A stretch of DNA of 64,000 bases from Alistipes timonensis JC136 (GTDB taxonomy: Bacteria > Bacteroidota > Bacteroidia > Bacteroidales > Rikenellaceae): positions 310,001-374,000 of the forward strand of contig NZ_FNRI01000002.1 of assembly GCF_900107675.1 (NCBI RefSeq). Direction: 5' to 3'. This document shows, one piece after another, positions 1 to 8,834 of this stretch. The stretch's first letter is position 1, and each line of letters begins with the position of its first letter. The position numbers were made by a program, and so were the translations under genes. Below the pieces are notes generated by a model that saw only the letters and a list, made by a program, of their open reading frames with translations, was not told the DNA's origin and made no database searches.

Positions 1-631
1 CGCCCTCGATCAGCACGTCCGTACAGTTGACCGGTTCCAGCATGGCGGGACGCAGGTAGTGACCCTCGCCGAACAGACGGTCGCTGACCGGGACCAGGTC
101 CGTGCCCATACGGCGCAGAGCCTTCTGGTCGGCTTTCTGCCGGGGCTTCCAGTGCGCGAAATTGTGCGAGCCGCGGCCATCGATCACACCCTGTCCCGTA
201 ACGGCGATATTCGTCGCCTGCCAGGCGTAGATCAGCGGCGAGTAGTTATAGACTTCGGTTCCTTCCCAGCGCGTGAGCACGGCGGGCAGGTAGTCGGCTT
301 CGTCGCTGCTGAAAAACAATACGGCGCCCGCTTCGAGGTGGAGGTTGACATGGCTTTTGAGCACCACGGGACCTTTGGAGAACCAGCGTCCGGCAGGGAT
401 CACGACCCGTCCGCCGCCCTCGCGGCTGCAACGGTCGATGGCCGCGGCGACGGCGGGCCGGCAGTCGGCCTCTCCGCCGGCTTCGGCTCCGAAATCCGTG
501 ATGCGGAAATCACGTTCGGGGAAAGTTACGAGACGGATCTGCCGTTCGATCTCCCCGGCCCGGTTCCGGGCGCCGGCGTTCCATGCCGCCGTCAGCAGGA
601 GACTCAGTATCAGGATTCGTTTCAATGTCAT
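1..631 (-). CDS. GH28 polygalacturonase-like glycoside hydrolase (partial, C-terminus outside window)
   Basis: The minus strand is open from an ATG at 631 to the window edge, giving about 210 residues. A signal peptide (MTLKRILILSLLLTAAWNAGA) is followed by the N-terminal part of a right-handed beta-helix enzyme: ITDFGAEAGGEAD, a GGGRVVIPAGRWFSKGPV segment, LHLEAGAVLFFSSD, and an ITGQGVIDGRG-like VTGQGVIDGRG. This order is typical of Bacteroidetes GH28 exo- or endo-galacturonidases. The catalytic Asp residues lie beyond the edge, so activity cannot be judged. It starts 7 bp after the stop of the upstream sulfatase and is probably the last visible gene of the GH2-sulfatase operon. Expected location is the periplasm. 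Exact substrate is unknown; association with sulfatases argues for a sulfated or otherwise decorated uronan. Confidence 0.8.
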   Translation of the reverse strand, partial: MTLKRILILSLLLTAAWNAGARNRAGEIERQIRLVTFPERDFRITDFGAEAGGEADCRPAVAAAIDRCSREGGGRVVIPAGRWFSKGPVVLKSHVNLHLEAGAVLFFSSDEADYLPAVLTRWEGTEVYNYSPLIYAWQATNIAVTGQGVIDGRGSHNFAHWKPRQKADQKALRRMGTDLVPVSDRLFGEGHYLRPAMLEPVNCTDVLIEG

Positions 632-638
632 GGTCGGT

Positions 639-2270
639 TCAGTGTTTGTAAGTTGTCACGTCGCTTGTTTTGCAGCCGATGCGCGTGGCGACGGCCGTCA
701 GGGTTTGCCCTGGTTGCAAACGCACAGGAGCGGTATAGAGCAGCCAATGCTTTTCGCTGTAACCGCGTCCGTCAATCTGGTAGGCGATCGAGGCGCCTTT
801 CGTCGCGCAGACGATCTTCACGCTGCCGTTCCGGTCGCTGCGAACCTCCGGAGCTGCGACTCCGGGCTGCACGCCGCCCGGCCAGAGCCGTTCGCGCAAT
901 TCCGCTTCGGTCAGTCCCAGGTAGGGATTGTAGCGGTTGTCCCAGCGGGTCAGTTCCCGGCGCATCCGTGCGATGTCGCGGGCGTACCGCGGATCGTCGA
1001 TCAGATTGTGCATCTCGTGCGGATCGTTGTCCACGTCGTAGAACTCCTCCGTGCGGCGGGGCTTTTCGAACCAGCGGCGCGACTGTTCGTCGAGCTCGCC
1101 GCGCTCGTAGAGCTCCACCATGTTGCGCATCATCGGCATATTGAGCCGTGAAAGAACCTGCATGTAACCGGATTTTCCGGGCAGGTGGTTGCGTACGTAA
1201 CGGTAACGGGCGTCCCGGACGCAGGTCTGGCGTTCGACGATCTCGTCGAGGCGGTCGCGGGCGCCGTAAACATAGGAGCGTTCACGGCCTTCGTACCGGC
1301 CCAGAAACGGAATGCCGTGCATGTACGACGGCGGGCGAATTCCCGCCAGCGAGAGGATCGTCGCCGGGATGTCGGCGAACATCAGCAGCCGGTCTTCGAC
1401 GGTCCCGGCACAGGTCCCGTCGGGGAAACGCACCATGAAGGGCACCAGCGCCCCGCTCTCGTAGAGCTCGCGTTTCTGACGCGGCAGCGGGCCGCCGTTG
1501 TCCGAGTACCAGATGACGATGGTATTGTCGAGCAGTCCTGCGTCGCGCACCTCGTCGATATAGCTCTGCATCTGGCGGTCCATTTCGTGAACGTTGCTGT
1601 ACATGACCGCCCAGTCCCGGCGCGTCACTGCGTTGTCGGGATGGTAGGGCGGCAGAACGACCTCATCGGGCGACAGGACGAGCGGTTCGTCCGCCCGTTT
1701 CCATACCTGCGATTCATGGGTTACCGTCATGTTGAAGATGGCGAAGAAGGGCATTCCTTCGGGGCGGTTTTTCCAATGGGCCGTCTTGCTGCTCTCGTCC
1801 CAGGCCGTCACGGGCGGTTTGAACTGGTAGTCGGTCTTTACGTTGTTGGTGCAGTAGTAGCCCGCGGCGCGCAGAAACTCGGTGTAGCATTTCACCCCGT
1901 CGTCCGGTACGGCTTCGTAGGGCGGCACGAGCCCTTCGGTCAGGGGTTTGGTGTTCGACGTCCGCATGTAATTGGCCCCGAACGAAGTCGGGAACAACCC
2001 GGTGATGAGCGATGCCCGGCTGGGTGCGCTGACGCCGATGGTGGTGAACATGCGCGTATAACGGATTCCCTCCCGTGCGAAGCGGTCGAGATTGGGCGTG
2101 TCGGCCAGTTTGTCGCCGTAACAGCCCAGATAGGGACTGATGTCTTCGCACACCAGGCAGAGAATGTTGGGCCGCCGCTCGGGAGCTTTCCGCTCCCGGG
2201 CGATGGCTGCCGAACCGGGCGATGTCGCTGCCGCCAGTACGGTAATTCCTAACAAACCCGTCGTTTTCAT
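639..2270 (-). CDS. Periplasmic sulfatase, serine-type, with C-terminal chitobiase/Fn3-like domain
   Basis: Family S1 sulfatase of 543 aa. A signal peptide is followed by PNILCLVCEDISPYLGCYGD, with the metal-binding acidic pair at residues 42-43. The formylglycine site is S81-A-P-S-R85, the serine version that needs an anaerobic radical-SAM maturase (anSME) encoded elsewhere. The fold resembles heparan N-sulfatase-like and related exo-sulfatases. Residues from about 475 form a small beta domain (IAYQIDGRGYSEK..YTAPVRL) like those found at the C-termini of chitobiases. Its ATG overlaps the stop of the preceding sulfatase (ATGA), which suggests translational coupling. It would remove sulfate from a glycan in the periplasm. 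Substrate position is not predictable from sequence alone. Confidence 0.88.
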   Translation of the reverse strand: MKTTGLLGITVLAAATSPGSAAIARERKAPERRPNILCLVCEDISPYLGCYGDKLADTPNLDRFAREGIRYTRMFTTIGVSAPSRASLITGLFPTSFGANYMRTSNTKPLTEGLVPPYEAVPDDGVKCYTEFLRAAGYYCTNNVKTDYQFKPPVTAWDESSKTAHWKNRPEGMPFFAIFNMTVTHESQVWKRADEPLVLSPDEVVLPPYHPDNAVTRRDWAVMYSNVHEMDRQMQSYIDEVRDAGLLDNTIVIWYSDNGGPLPRQKRELYESGALVPFMVRFPDGTCAGTVEDRLLMFADIPATILSLAGIRPPSYMHGIPFLGRYEGRERSYVYGARDRLDEIVERQTCVRDARYRYVRNHLPGKSGYMQVLSRLNMPMMRNMVELYERGELDEQSRRWFEKPRRTEEFYDVDNDPHEMHNLIDDPRYARDIARMRRELTRWDNRYNPYLGLTEAELRERLWPGGVQPGVAAPEVRSDRNGSVKIVCATKGASIAYQIDGRGYSEKHWLLYTAPVRLQPGQTLTAVATRIGCKTSDVTTYKH

Positions 2271-3865
2271 AAATTCTTTTTAAGATGAGGATGCGCCTTG
2301 GTGATCGACACCCGCTTTTTCCACGCCTCGAACATCGCGTTCATACGCGTTACGGTTTCCGGATGCGAAGCGGCCAAATCCCGGGTCTCCGACGGATCAA
2401 CCTCCATGTCGAATAACGACCAGGGGGCGTCCGAACCGTGTTTCACGAGTTTCCATTTGCCGTCGCGGACCGCCCGCCCGTGCTGCCATTCCCAAAAGAG
2501 CGGCTTTTCGCGCACGGGTTTCTCGTCGCGGATGACCGGGAGCAGCGAAACGCCTTCGTAGGGTACGATCCTGCGTCCCTTGTACTCCTCGGGATAAGGT
2601 GCACCGGCCAGATCGACGAACGTGGCCATGATGTCGATGAAATGGCCCGTGAAATCGGACAAGCGGCCCGGGTTGCGCAGACCGTTGGGCCACGCGGCGA
2701 TCATCGGGGCCGAAATGCCGCCCTGATAGCTGTAATTCTTGAAATAACGCAGCGGCGTATTGGCCACATTGGCCCAATCGGGCCCGAGCGACGTCCAGCA
2801 GGTCATCGAGCCGATCTCACCGTAGCTGTCTTTCAGCTCCACGACCTCGGCCGAAGCGCCGTTGTCCGAAACGAAGATGATGAGCGTATCGTCGAACTTG
2901 CCCTGCTCTTTCAGTTTGCAGATCACACGGCCGATGTTTTGGTCCATGCGGTCGATCATCGCCGCATAGACGGCCATCTTGCGCTCCTCGACGGCCCGTT
3001 CTTCGTCGCTGAGCGACTCCCATTTCCGGAACGTGGCCTCGGAAAGGCGGTAGCGGTCGTCTATCAGCCCCATGGAGCGCTGTTTTTCATAACGCGCACG
3101 GCGGACGGCTTCGTAGCCGTCGCGGTATTTGCCTTCGTATTTGGCGATGTCCTCGGGCCACGCCATCAGCGGGTCGTGAGGGGCATTGTAGGCCAGGTAG
3201 AGGAAGAAAGGTTTTTCGCTCCCGGCATATTCGTCGAGCCATTCGAGGGCGTAGTTGGTGAAGTAATCGGTCGTGTAGAAATCCTTTTCTTTGGGTGTGA
3301 ACGGAGCGTAGGTCTGTTTTTCCACGCACCAGAACCGGTTCTTCACTTTCTGCGCCGGCACGCCTTCGCCGTCGCGCTGGCAGCCGGGGTTGAAATAATT
3401 GCAGGCTCCGTCACGCAGTCCGTAGAAGTGGTCGAAACCGCGTGTGCGGGGATTCTCGGCGCCATGATGTTTGCCGGACCACAGAGTCGTGTAGCCTGCC
3501 GTTTTGAGGTATTCGCCCAGGGTCACGCTGTTTTCCAGCGGTCCGCGGGCATCTTTGAAATAGCCGTTCTGCTGGGCGTAAAGTCCCGTCAGCAGGCACG
3601 ACCGCGACGGATAGCTTTTCGACGTGTTGTGGAACTGGGTGAAACGAACGCCCTGACGGGCCAGTTCGTCGAGGTTAGGAGTCTGCACCTCGCTGCCGTA
3701 ACAGCCGATGTCGGACCAGCCCAGGTCGTCGGCCGAAATAAGCAGTATGTTCGGGAGCGGCTGCTCGGTCCGGGGACGCTCGGCGGCTTTCTGGGCCGGG
3801 GCGGCGTTCCACCATACGGAGGCGGCGAAAAACAGCGTCAGACGGGTAAAACGGGTTTTGTTCAT
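2267..3865 (-). CDS. Arylsulfatase-type sulfatase, serine-type
   Basis: S1-family sulfatase of 532 aa with a signal peptide (MNKTRFTRLTLFFAASVWWNAAPA). Metal ligands D46-D47 lie in ISADDLGWSDIGCYG, and the formylglycine motif is S84-Y-P-S-R88 in a SKSYPSRSCLLTG context. A KHHGAENPRTRGFDHFYG segment and a GNWKLV-like C-terminal WKLVKHG follow, as in arylsulfatase A-like enzymes. It differs clearly from its two sulfatase neighbours, so the three probably hit different sulfate positions. Spacing is 24 bp from the upstream sulfatase and an ATGA overlap with the downstream one, consistent with one transcript. Activation needs anSME, not visible here. Confidence 0.88.
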   Translation of the reverse strand: MNKTRFTRLTLFFAASVWWNAAPAQKAAERPRTEQPLPNILLISADDLGWSDIGCYGSEVQTPNLDELARQGVRFTQFHNTSKSYPSRSCLLTGLYAQQNGYFKDARGPLENSVTLGEYLKTAGYTTLWSGKHHGAENPRTRGFDHFYGLRDGACNYFNPGCQRDGEGVPAQKVKNRFWCVEKQTYAPFTPKEKDFYTTDYFTNYALEWLDEYAGSEKPFFLYLAYNAPHDPLMAWPEDIAKYEGKYRDGYEAVRRARYEKQRSMGLIDDRYRLSEATFRKWESLSDEERAVEERKMAVYAAMIDRMDQNIGRVICKLKEQGKFDDTLIIFVSDNGASAEVVELKDSYGEIGSMTCWTSLGPDWANVANTPLRYFKNYSYQGGISAPMIAAWPNGLRNPGRLSDFTGHFIDIMATFVDLAGAPYPEEYKGRRIVPYEGVSLLPVIRDEKPVREKPLFWEWQHGRAVRDGKWKLVKHGSDAPWSLFDMEVDPSETRDLAASHPETVTRMNAMFEAWKKRVSITKAHPHLKKNL

Positions 3866-3889
3866 CGTAGGTTCGGTTTTGGGTCGTGT

Positions 3890-5428
3890 TTATTCTTTGG
3901 GGGCGGGAAACGTCCGCATCTTGCCTTCGAGGCGCGGATAGCTCTCCCAAATCTCGGGGTCAACGCCCACGCGCGGATCACCGGTTTCGGCGAGCCGCAT
4001 TTGCAGCCGTGAACGCAGGCGTTCGAAGATGTCCGAATAATGGGGATCGTCGGCTACGTTGTGCAGGCAGCGGGCATCGCTTTTCAGGTTGTAGAGTTCG
4101 AATTCGGGGCGCCGGGCCACGGCGGCATCGAAATAGGATTTCACCTGCGGATTCTCGCGGTTGTCGATCAGATAAGTCTTCGACGGGGCTGCGTCGATGT
4201 CGTAATAGGCGCCGTGCATCGCCGCCGGGCGGCCTTTCTTGTCGAGCGCCTGCGGATCGCCCGCCGGCCAGCGCTCGGGATGGAAATTGCGCACCAGCAG
4301 GTAGTTGCCCGACCGGATGCTGCGCATCGGATAACCCTGGTTATTATATCGTGAGCAGGAGTGTCGTTCGCGTCCGGCGTAAACCGCTTCGGAACCGTAT
4401 TCCGCGGCCCGTCCTTCGAGCAGCGGCAGCAGGCTTTCGCCGACCAGCACGCTGTCGGCGCCGTAGGTTACGCCCGAGGCTTCGAGCAGCGTCGGGAATA
4501 CATCCACCAGGCTCACCGGCGATTCGACGACCTGCCGCGGCCGGATGCGTTCGCCCCAGCAGACGGCCAGCGGCACGTGCAGTCCGGCATCGTAGCAGTT
4601 GGCCTTGGCGTGCGGGAACGACATGCCGTTGTCTGCCGTGACGATGACGATGGTACGGTCCAGTTCGCCGCGGCGTTCCAGCTCTTCGAGGCAGGAGCCG
4701 AGGTGTCGGTCGAACCACTCGATCTCAACGGCGTAGTCGAGGATGTCGCCGCGGACCGGATCGGCATCGGGCAGAAATCCCGGGACCTCGGCTTCGTCGA
4801 GCGCGTGTCCGGCTTTCACCCACGAGGCGTTTTCGTAAGGACGGTGGGGTTCGTGGGTCCCGAGCCAGAAGCAGAACGGCGCTCCTTCGGGGCGTTCGGC
4901 AAGGAACTTGCGGAAATTGGCCGCGTAGTCGATCTTCGAAATGCCGCTGTAAGGCGGGTCGAGACGGCACTCGTTATATTCGGGACCGGCCGGATTGTGT
5001 TCCCGTCCGGAAGCCGCCCAGTCGCCGGGCCCCCAGCCTTTGCCCGTGTAGCCGACGTGGTACCCGGCCTCGCGGAAAACGTCGGGATAACACGTGTAAC
5101 GTGCCGGAAACGAACTGGCGTGCGTTCCGGCCTCCTCGATCTGCCAGGGATAGAGTCCCGTCAGAATGCTGGCCCGCGAGGGGCTGCTGCCGGGCGAGGT
5201 GACATAGGCGTTGTTGAACAGCGCCCCGTGGCCGGCGACATAGTCGAAACCGGGAGTCGAGACCGTTTTGCATCCGTAAGCCGAGGCGTAGGGCCACGAC
5301 TGGTCGTCGGCGATGACGAAAAGGATGTTGGGACGCGTGTCGGACGTGTCGGCGCAGCCGCCCGACAGCGCGGCCAGCGGAGTCAGCCCCGCGGCGCAGA
5401 GAAGGTGTTTATGCAAGTCGGTTCTCAT
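3890..5428 (-). CDS. Lipoprotein sulfatase, heparan N-sulfatase-like, serine-type
   Basis: S1-family sulfatase of 512 aa. The N-terminus has a lipobox ending in LSGGC25, so it is predicted to be a lipoprotein. ADDQSWPYASAYG carries the metal-binding Asp pair (41-42) and S81-S-P-S-R85 is the formylglycine site (SPGSSPSRASILTG). The pattern YVTSPGSSPSRASILTGLYPWQ and the later VTADNGMSFPHAKANCYDAGLHVPL resemble N-sulfoglucosamine sulfohydrolase-like bacterial sulfatases, but the substrate cannot be read from this. Its start overlaps the GH2 stop by 4 bp (ATGA), making it second gene of the operon. The predicted surface or periplasmic anchoring differs from its two sulfatase neighbours. Confidence 0.88.
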   Translation of the reverse strand: MRTDLHKHLLCAAGLTPLAALSGGCADTSDTRPNILFVIADDQSWPYASAYGCKTVSTPGFDYVAGHGALFNNAYVTSPGSSPSRASILTGLYPWQIEEAGTHASSFPARYTCYPDVFREAGYHVGYTGKGWGPGDWAASGREHNPAGPEYNECRLDPPYSGISKIDYAANFRKFLAERPEGAPFCFWLGTHEPHRPYENASWVKAGHALDEAEVPGFLPDADPVRGDILDYAVEIEWFDRHLGSCLEELERRGELDRTIVIVTADNGMSFPHAKANCYDAGLHVPLAVCWGERIRPRQVVESPVSLVDVFPTLLEASGVTYGADSVLVGESLLPLLEGRAAEYGSEAVYAGRERHSCSRYNNQGYPMRSIRSGNYLLVRNFHPERWPAGDPQALDKKGRPAAMHGAYYDIDAAPSKTYLIDNRENPQVKSYFDAAVARRPEFELYNLKSDARCLHNVADDPHYSDIFERLRSRLQMRLAETGDPRVGVDPEIWESYPRLEGKMRTFPAPKE

Positions 5429-8400
5429 AGTTCATTCAGATTGCGGGGTATGGCCAGCGGGCGGTCGAAACGGAACGTGTAACCGTCGCCGTTGCGAACG
5501 ACCGAAGGGTTGATGCGGGCGAGGTAATCCATTACACGGCGCCGTTCGGCGGGGGCGAAATCCGTGAATTCGGGGTGCAGCAGTTCCACGGCACGTTCCA
5601 CCGAGGCGGCGACGGCCGAATACCGGTAGGTCGTATTGCCGTATTGCAGGGGCGCGGGCTGTGTCGACCGTTCGGGATTGCGCACGTAGACGATGTCGAG
5701 ACCGTCGGGAATCGCGTCGATCAGGCGGATCGTCTTGCCGATGTCGGTCATGCGGCCGCGGACCAGCATCCGGTCGGCGTAGTAGCTTTTGAGCTCTTCG
5801 GTGTAGGCCGGGTGGAAATGGCGGTTTTCGATCGAGCGCGAAAGCATCCGCAGGTCGTTGTAAGTCCGGGCGATGAAGTTATAGTCGTCTTCGGTCAGTT
5901 CGCCGCGGGTGTTTTCGATGTAAACGGTCAGTTTTTTCACGAGACATTTGAATTCGACGCTCTTTTTGTCGATCTGCGGATTCCGTGCGAGGACGAACTC
6001 TTTCATCTGCCGGGCATACTCTTCCTTCGACGCTGCTTCGATCTGCTCGGGTGCAAAGATCGGCCGCATCTCTTCGACATACTCCACGACCTCGCGGAAA
6101 GCCGTGTCACGCCGTATCTTCGCGCGTCCTTCGTCCGAGAGGCGCGGTTCGAAGATGCCGTCCGCAGTCTTCTCCTTCACGGCGTGCGTGCGGATCGTGA
6201 TTTTGCCGGATGCAAGTCCGGGCGACGAGACCGTCACGGTGATCCGTCCCGGGCGAGCCGTGGAGCGCACGACGTTCGGCACGGGGGCTGTCACATATCC
6301 GGTTCCTTCGTCCGAAAGCGTCTTGTCGATGTCGCTCGTGTAGAGCGGGCAGCCGACCAGCGTACCCTCTCCTTCGACGTTCCATGCGAGCGGTCCGGAG
6401 AAACCCTGCACGGGGTTGCCGTCGGCATCGACCACCCCGGCCGTGACGATGTCCAGTCCGCTGCGGTCGGCGGGAATTCCGCCCCGGAGGGCTGTCAGCA
6501 CGATGGCTGCCGGTTCGCCGGCCATCACGACCCGGCATTCCCGGCGCTCCTTGCCGCGTATGGCCACCGCCCGGAGCGTTTCGGAAACGATCTCCACGTC
6601 GGGAAACTCCACCGTGAAGAAATTTTCTTTGGACGGATGCCTTACACCGAGGCTGCGGTTGCCGGCAAACAGCTCCACGCGTTCGCAATTGCTGTCCACG
6701 CGGATCGTGCGGCGCTGTCCGAGGTATTTGCGCTGCCAATAGTGGGGATGGACGAAGACCATCGGCTCCGGGAGGTAATTGGCCTGCCAGAGATAATACA
6801 TATATTTGGGAATCCGGTAGAGGTCCACCCATCCCTTATAATTGATGTTTTTCAGCGGGGCATCCTTGTAGATGCGGTCGCAGCCGTGGTCGGCGTATAG
6901 CCACCCTACCACCTGGCCGTCGATGCGGCCGCGGATGCTGCCGTCGGCGACGCGTGCCATCGTGTGCTGCCACTCCTCGGTGCCGGCCAACTGGCCGCTC
7001 TTGGCGACGGCGGCATTGTTTTTCGGTTCGAGGTTTTTCACGTCCGTATCGGTCCAGCCGCGGATGGTCACGCGCAGCAGGTTTTCCATATCGAGGTTTG
7101 AAGCGTGGTGCGTCACGAAATCGCCGTAATTCTCAGCCTTGCGTTCATGGATCAGGCGCGTGGAGTCCTCCTCGCGGGTCCAGCGGGAATCCGCGGCGTT
7201 CGAGGTTTCGTTGCCGACGCTCCAAAGGAAAATCGAGGGGTGGTTCCGGTCGCGGCGTACCATTTCGCGCATGTTGTGTTCCTGCACCTCGCGGTCGAAA
7301 TCAATGGCCTTGTTGTTGGGAACTTCCTCGACGGTGATGATGCCGTGGCGGTCGTTGAAGTCGTAGACCGCCGGCATGTGCGGATAGTGGGCCGTACGCA
7401 TGAAATTGGTGTTCATGCCGTAGCGGATGTCCAGCATGTCGCGTTCGGTGAGCCACTGCGGCATGGCGTCGCCCAGCCACGGGAACTCCTGGTGACGGTT
7501 GGTGCCGTGGATATGGATTTTCTTTCCGTTGACCGAGAGCGTATTGTCGTCGTAGTTCCACGCAAACCAGCGGAAGCCCAGCGGCGTATGGTAGGTATCC
7601 AGCAGCCGGCCTGCGGCGTCGCGTATTTCGCTGTAAATATGGTAGAGGTAGGGGGATTCGGGGCTCCAGAGCCGCGGTGCGCGGAGCGTGTCGCTCCATT
7701 GGCAGAATCCGGCCAGTTCCCCGGCGGCGATGTCTCGGCGTTGTTCCAGTACGGCGATCACCTTGCTGTCGGCATCGGTCACGACGCTGCGCAGGTTCAC
7801 CTCCGCCGGTTGCGGCGTATCGTTTTTCACATAGGTACGCAGGCAAAAACGCGCTTCGCGCTCGTTTACGAGCGGTGTGGTGACAAACGTGCCGCCCTCG
7901 TGCTTGTAACTGCCCTGAAACGGGATGTAGACGGGATTTTTGACGACGATCCGCACATCACGGTAAATGCCGCCGTAGACGTTGAAATTTCCGGCCGTGG
8001 CAGGCGGAATGGTGCCGAACCTGTCGTCGCGGCGGTTCGACACCTGCACGGCCAGCAGGTTCTCCCCGCCGAAACGGATATGGGGTGTCAGGTCGAAATA
8101 GAACCCGTTGTAACCGCCCTTGTGATCGCCGAGCAGCGTTCCGTTCAGATAGACCCGGGCGTATTTCTGCACGCCGTCCAACTCGACGAAGATTCGTTTG
8201 CCGCGCAGTTCCTCGCCGATCACGATCCGTTTGCGGTACCAGCCCCAGCCGTTCCACCAGTAAGAGTCTTCGCGTTCGGAGGCGAATTTGATATAGGGAT
8301 GGATGTCGCCCGTCGTTTCGTAGGTCATCCAGGTATGGGGCAGCGCTATGGCCTGCCATGTCGCGTCGTCGTAGTCCGGTGATGCCGGTGCGGCGTCCTC

Positions 8401-8547
8401 CTTTCCGGAAGGGAAATAGCGAAAAGTCCAGTCGCGGTCGATCGTCCGTTCGGTGCGCACCTGCCCGGGCCGGTAGCGTCCGGCATGACAGGGGGATGCG
8501 GCGGCAAGCAGCAGGATAAGCGGCAGGATGCGTTGCAGGAGGTTCAT
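5425..8547 (-). CDS. GH2 family glycoside hydrolase (beta-galactosidase/beta-glucuronidase-like)
   Basis: Large GH2 enzyme of 1040 aa with a signal peptide (MNLLQRILPLILLLAAASPCHA). The N-terminal sugar-binding jelly roll (WNGWGWYRKRI..RIFVELDGVQKYARVYLNG) and immunoglobulin-like domains precede the barrel. The acid/base Glu is E447 in FLWSVGNETSN; the nucleophile is probably a Glu in GTEEWQ. A C-terminal extension of about 300 aa includes another Ig-like domain and a helical region of unknown role. The ATG at 8547 is preferred over an upstream in-frame start at 8574 because a TAACTTTG -7 element (8579-8572) would place the transcription start between them. First gene of the operon with three sulfatases and GH28. 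Which terminal sugar it removes (galactose, glucuronate or other) is not resolvable. Confidence 0.85.
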   Translation of the reverse strand: MNLLQRILPLILLLAAASPCHAGRYRPGQVRTERTIDRDWTFRYFPSGKEDAAPASPDYDDATWQAIALPHTWMTYETTGDIHPYIKFASEREDSYWWNGWGWYRKRIVIGEELRGKRIFVELDGVQKYARVYLNGTLLGDHKGGYNGFYFDLTPHIRFGGENLLAVQVSNRRDDRFGTIPPATAGNFNVYGGIYRDVRIVVKNPVYIPFQGSYKHEGGTFVTTPLVNEREARFCLRTYVKNDTPQPAEVNLRSVVTDADSKVIAVLEQRRDIAAGELAGFCQWSDTLRAPRLWSPESPYLYHIYSEIRDAAGRLLDTYHTPLGFRWFAWNYDDNTLSVNGKKIHIHGTNRHQEFPWLGDAMPQWLTERDMLDIRYGMNTNFMRTAHYPHMPAVYDFNDRHGIITVEEVPNNKAIDFDREVQEHNMREMVRRDRNHPSIFLWSVGNETSNAADSRWTREEDSTRLIHERKAENYGDFVTHHASNLDMENLLRVTIRGWTDTDVKNLEPKNNAAVAKSGQLAGTEEWQHTMARVADGSIRGRIDGQVVGWLYADHGCDRIYKDAPLKNINYKGWVDLYRIPKYMYYLWQANYLPEPMVFVHPHYWQRKYLGQRRTIRVDSNCERVELFAGNRSLGVRHPSKENFFTVEFPDVEIVSETLRAVAIRGKERRECRVVMAGEPAAIVLTALRGGIPADRSGLDIVTAGVVDADGNPVQGFSGPLAWNVEGEGTLVGCPLYTSDIDKTLSDEGTGYVTAPVPNVVRSTARPGRITVTVSSPGLASGKITIRTHAVKEKTADGIFEPRLSDEGRAKIRRDTAFREVVEYVEEMRPIFAPEQIEAASKEEYARQMKEFVLARNPQIDKKSVEFKCLVKKLTVYIENTRGELTEDDYNFIARTYNDLRMLSRSIENRHFHPAYTEELKSYYADRMLVRGRMTDIGKTIRLIDAIPDGLDIVYVRNPERSTQPAPLQYGNTTYRYSAVAASVERAVELLHPEFTDFAPAERRRVMDYLARINPSVVRNGDGYTFRFDRPLAIPRNLNEL

Positions 8548-8834
8548 CGTCGTTTCGGTTTTTCGGTATTGCAAAGTTAAGTGCCGGAATTCGAAAACAA
8601 GGCCTGCAAATCCTGCATAAAAGGGGGCGCAAGCGTGAAATTCCAGCGGTCCGGATGTTTGAAAAACGATTATTATTGTTTAAAAATCGTGCATACGTCA
8701 CCCTTAAAACATTGTTTTATAGCGGATAAAAGGTCGCTTCGGAGGTCTGACGCCCCGATGCGATTTTTAGACGCGGATCGTGCGATAATCCGAAAAATAA
8801 AGATAAATTTGCAGTAAACGACGGCGGTCCGCCT
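8548..8834. promoter_or_regulatory. Divergent regulatory region between GH2 operon and hybrid regulator
   Basis: This 287-bp AT-rich gap has no convincing gene. It holds the GH2 promoter (8572-8579) and a TAAATTTG -7 element at 8804-8811 for the hybrid regulator on the plus strand. CTGCAAATCCTG at 8604-8615 is, on the minus strand, one mismatch from the CACGATTTGCAG repeat found upstream of the lyase gene at 12896, so it is a candidate shared regulator site. A TAAAAATCGTGCAT segment near 8680-8693 carries a partial copy. Confidence 0.5.
8572..8579 (-). promoter_or_regulatory. -7 promoter element of the GH2-sulfatase operon
   Basis: On the minus strand this reads TAACTTTG, matching the Bacteroidetes -7 consensus TAnnTTTG. 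A TTG (8600-8598) lies 18 bp upstream as a possible -33 element. The predicted start of transcription leaves a leader of about 20 nt before the GH2 ATG. Confidence 0.55.

Noticed and set aside
1185..2252. 355-codon plus-strand open frame over the first sulfatase
   Set aside because: Antisense shadow; the sulfatase has all family motifs on the minus strand.
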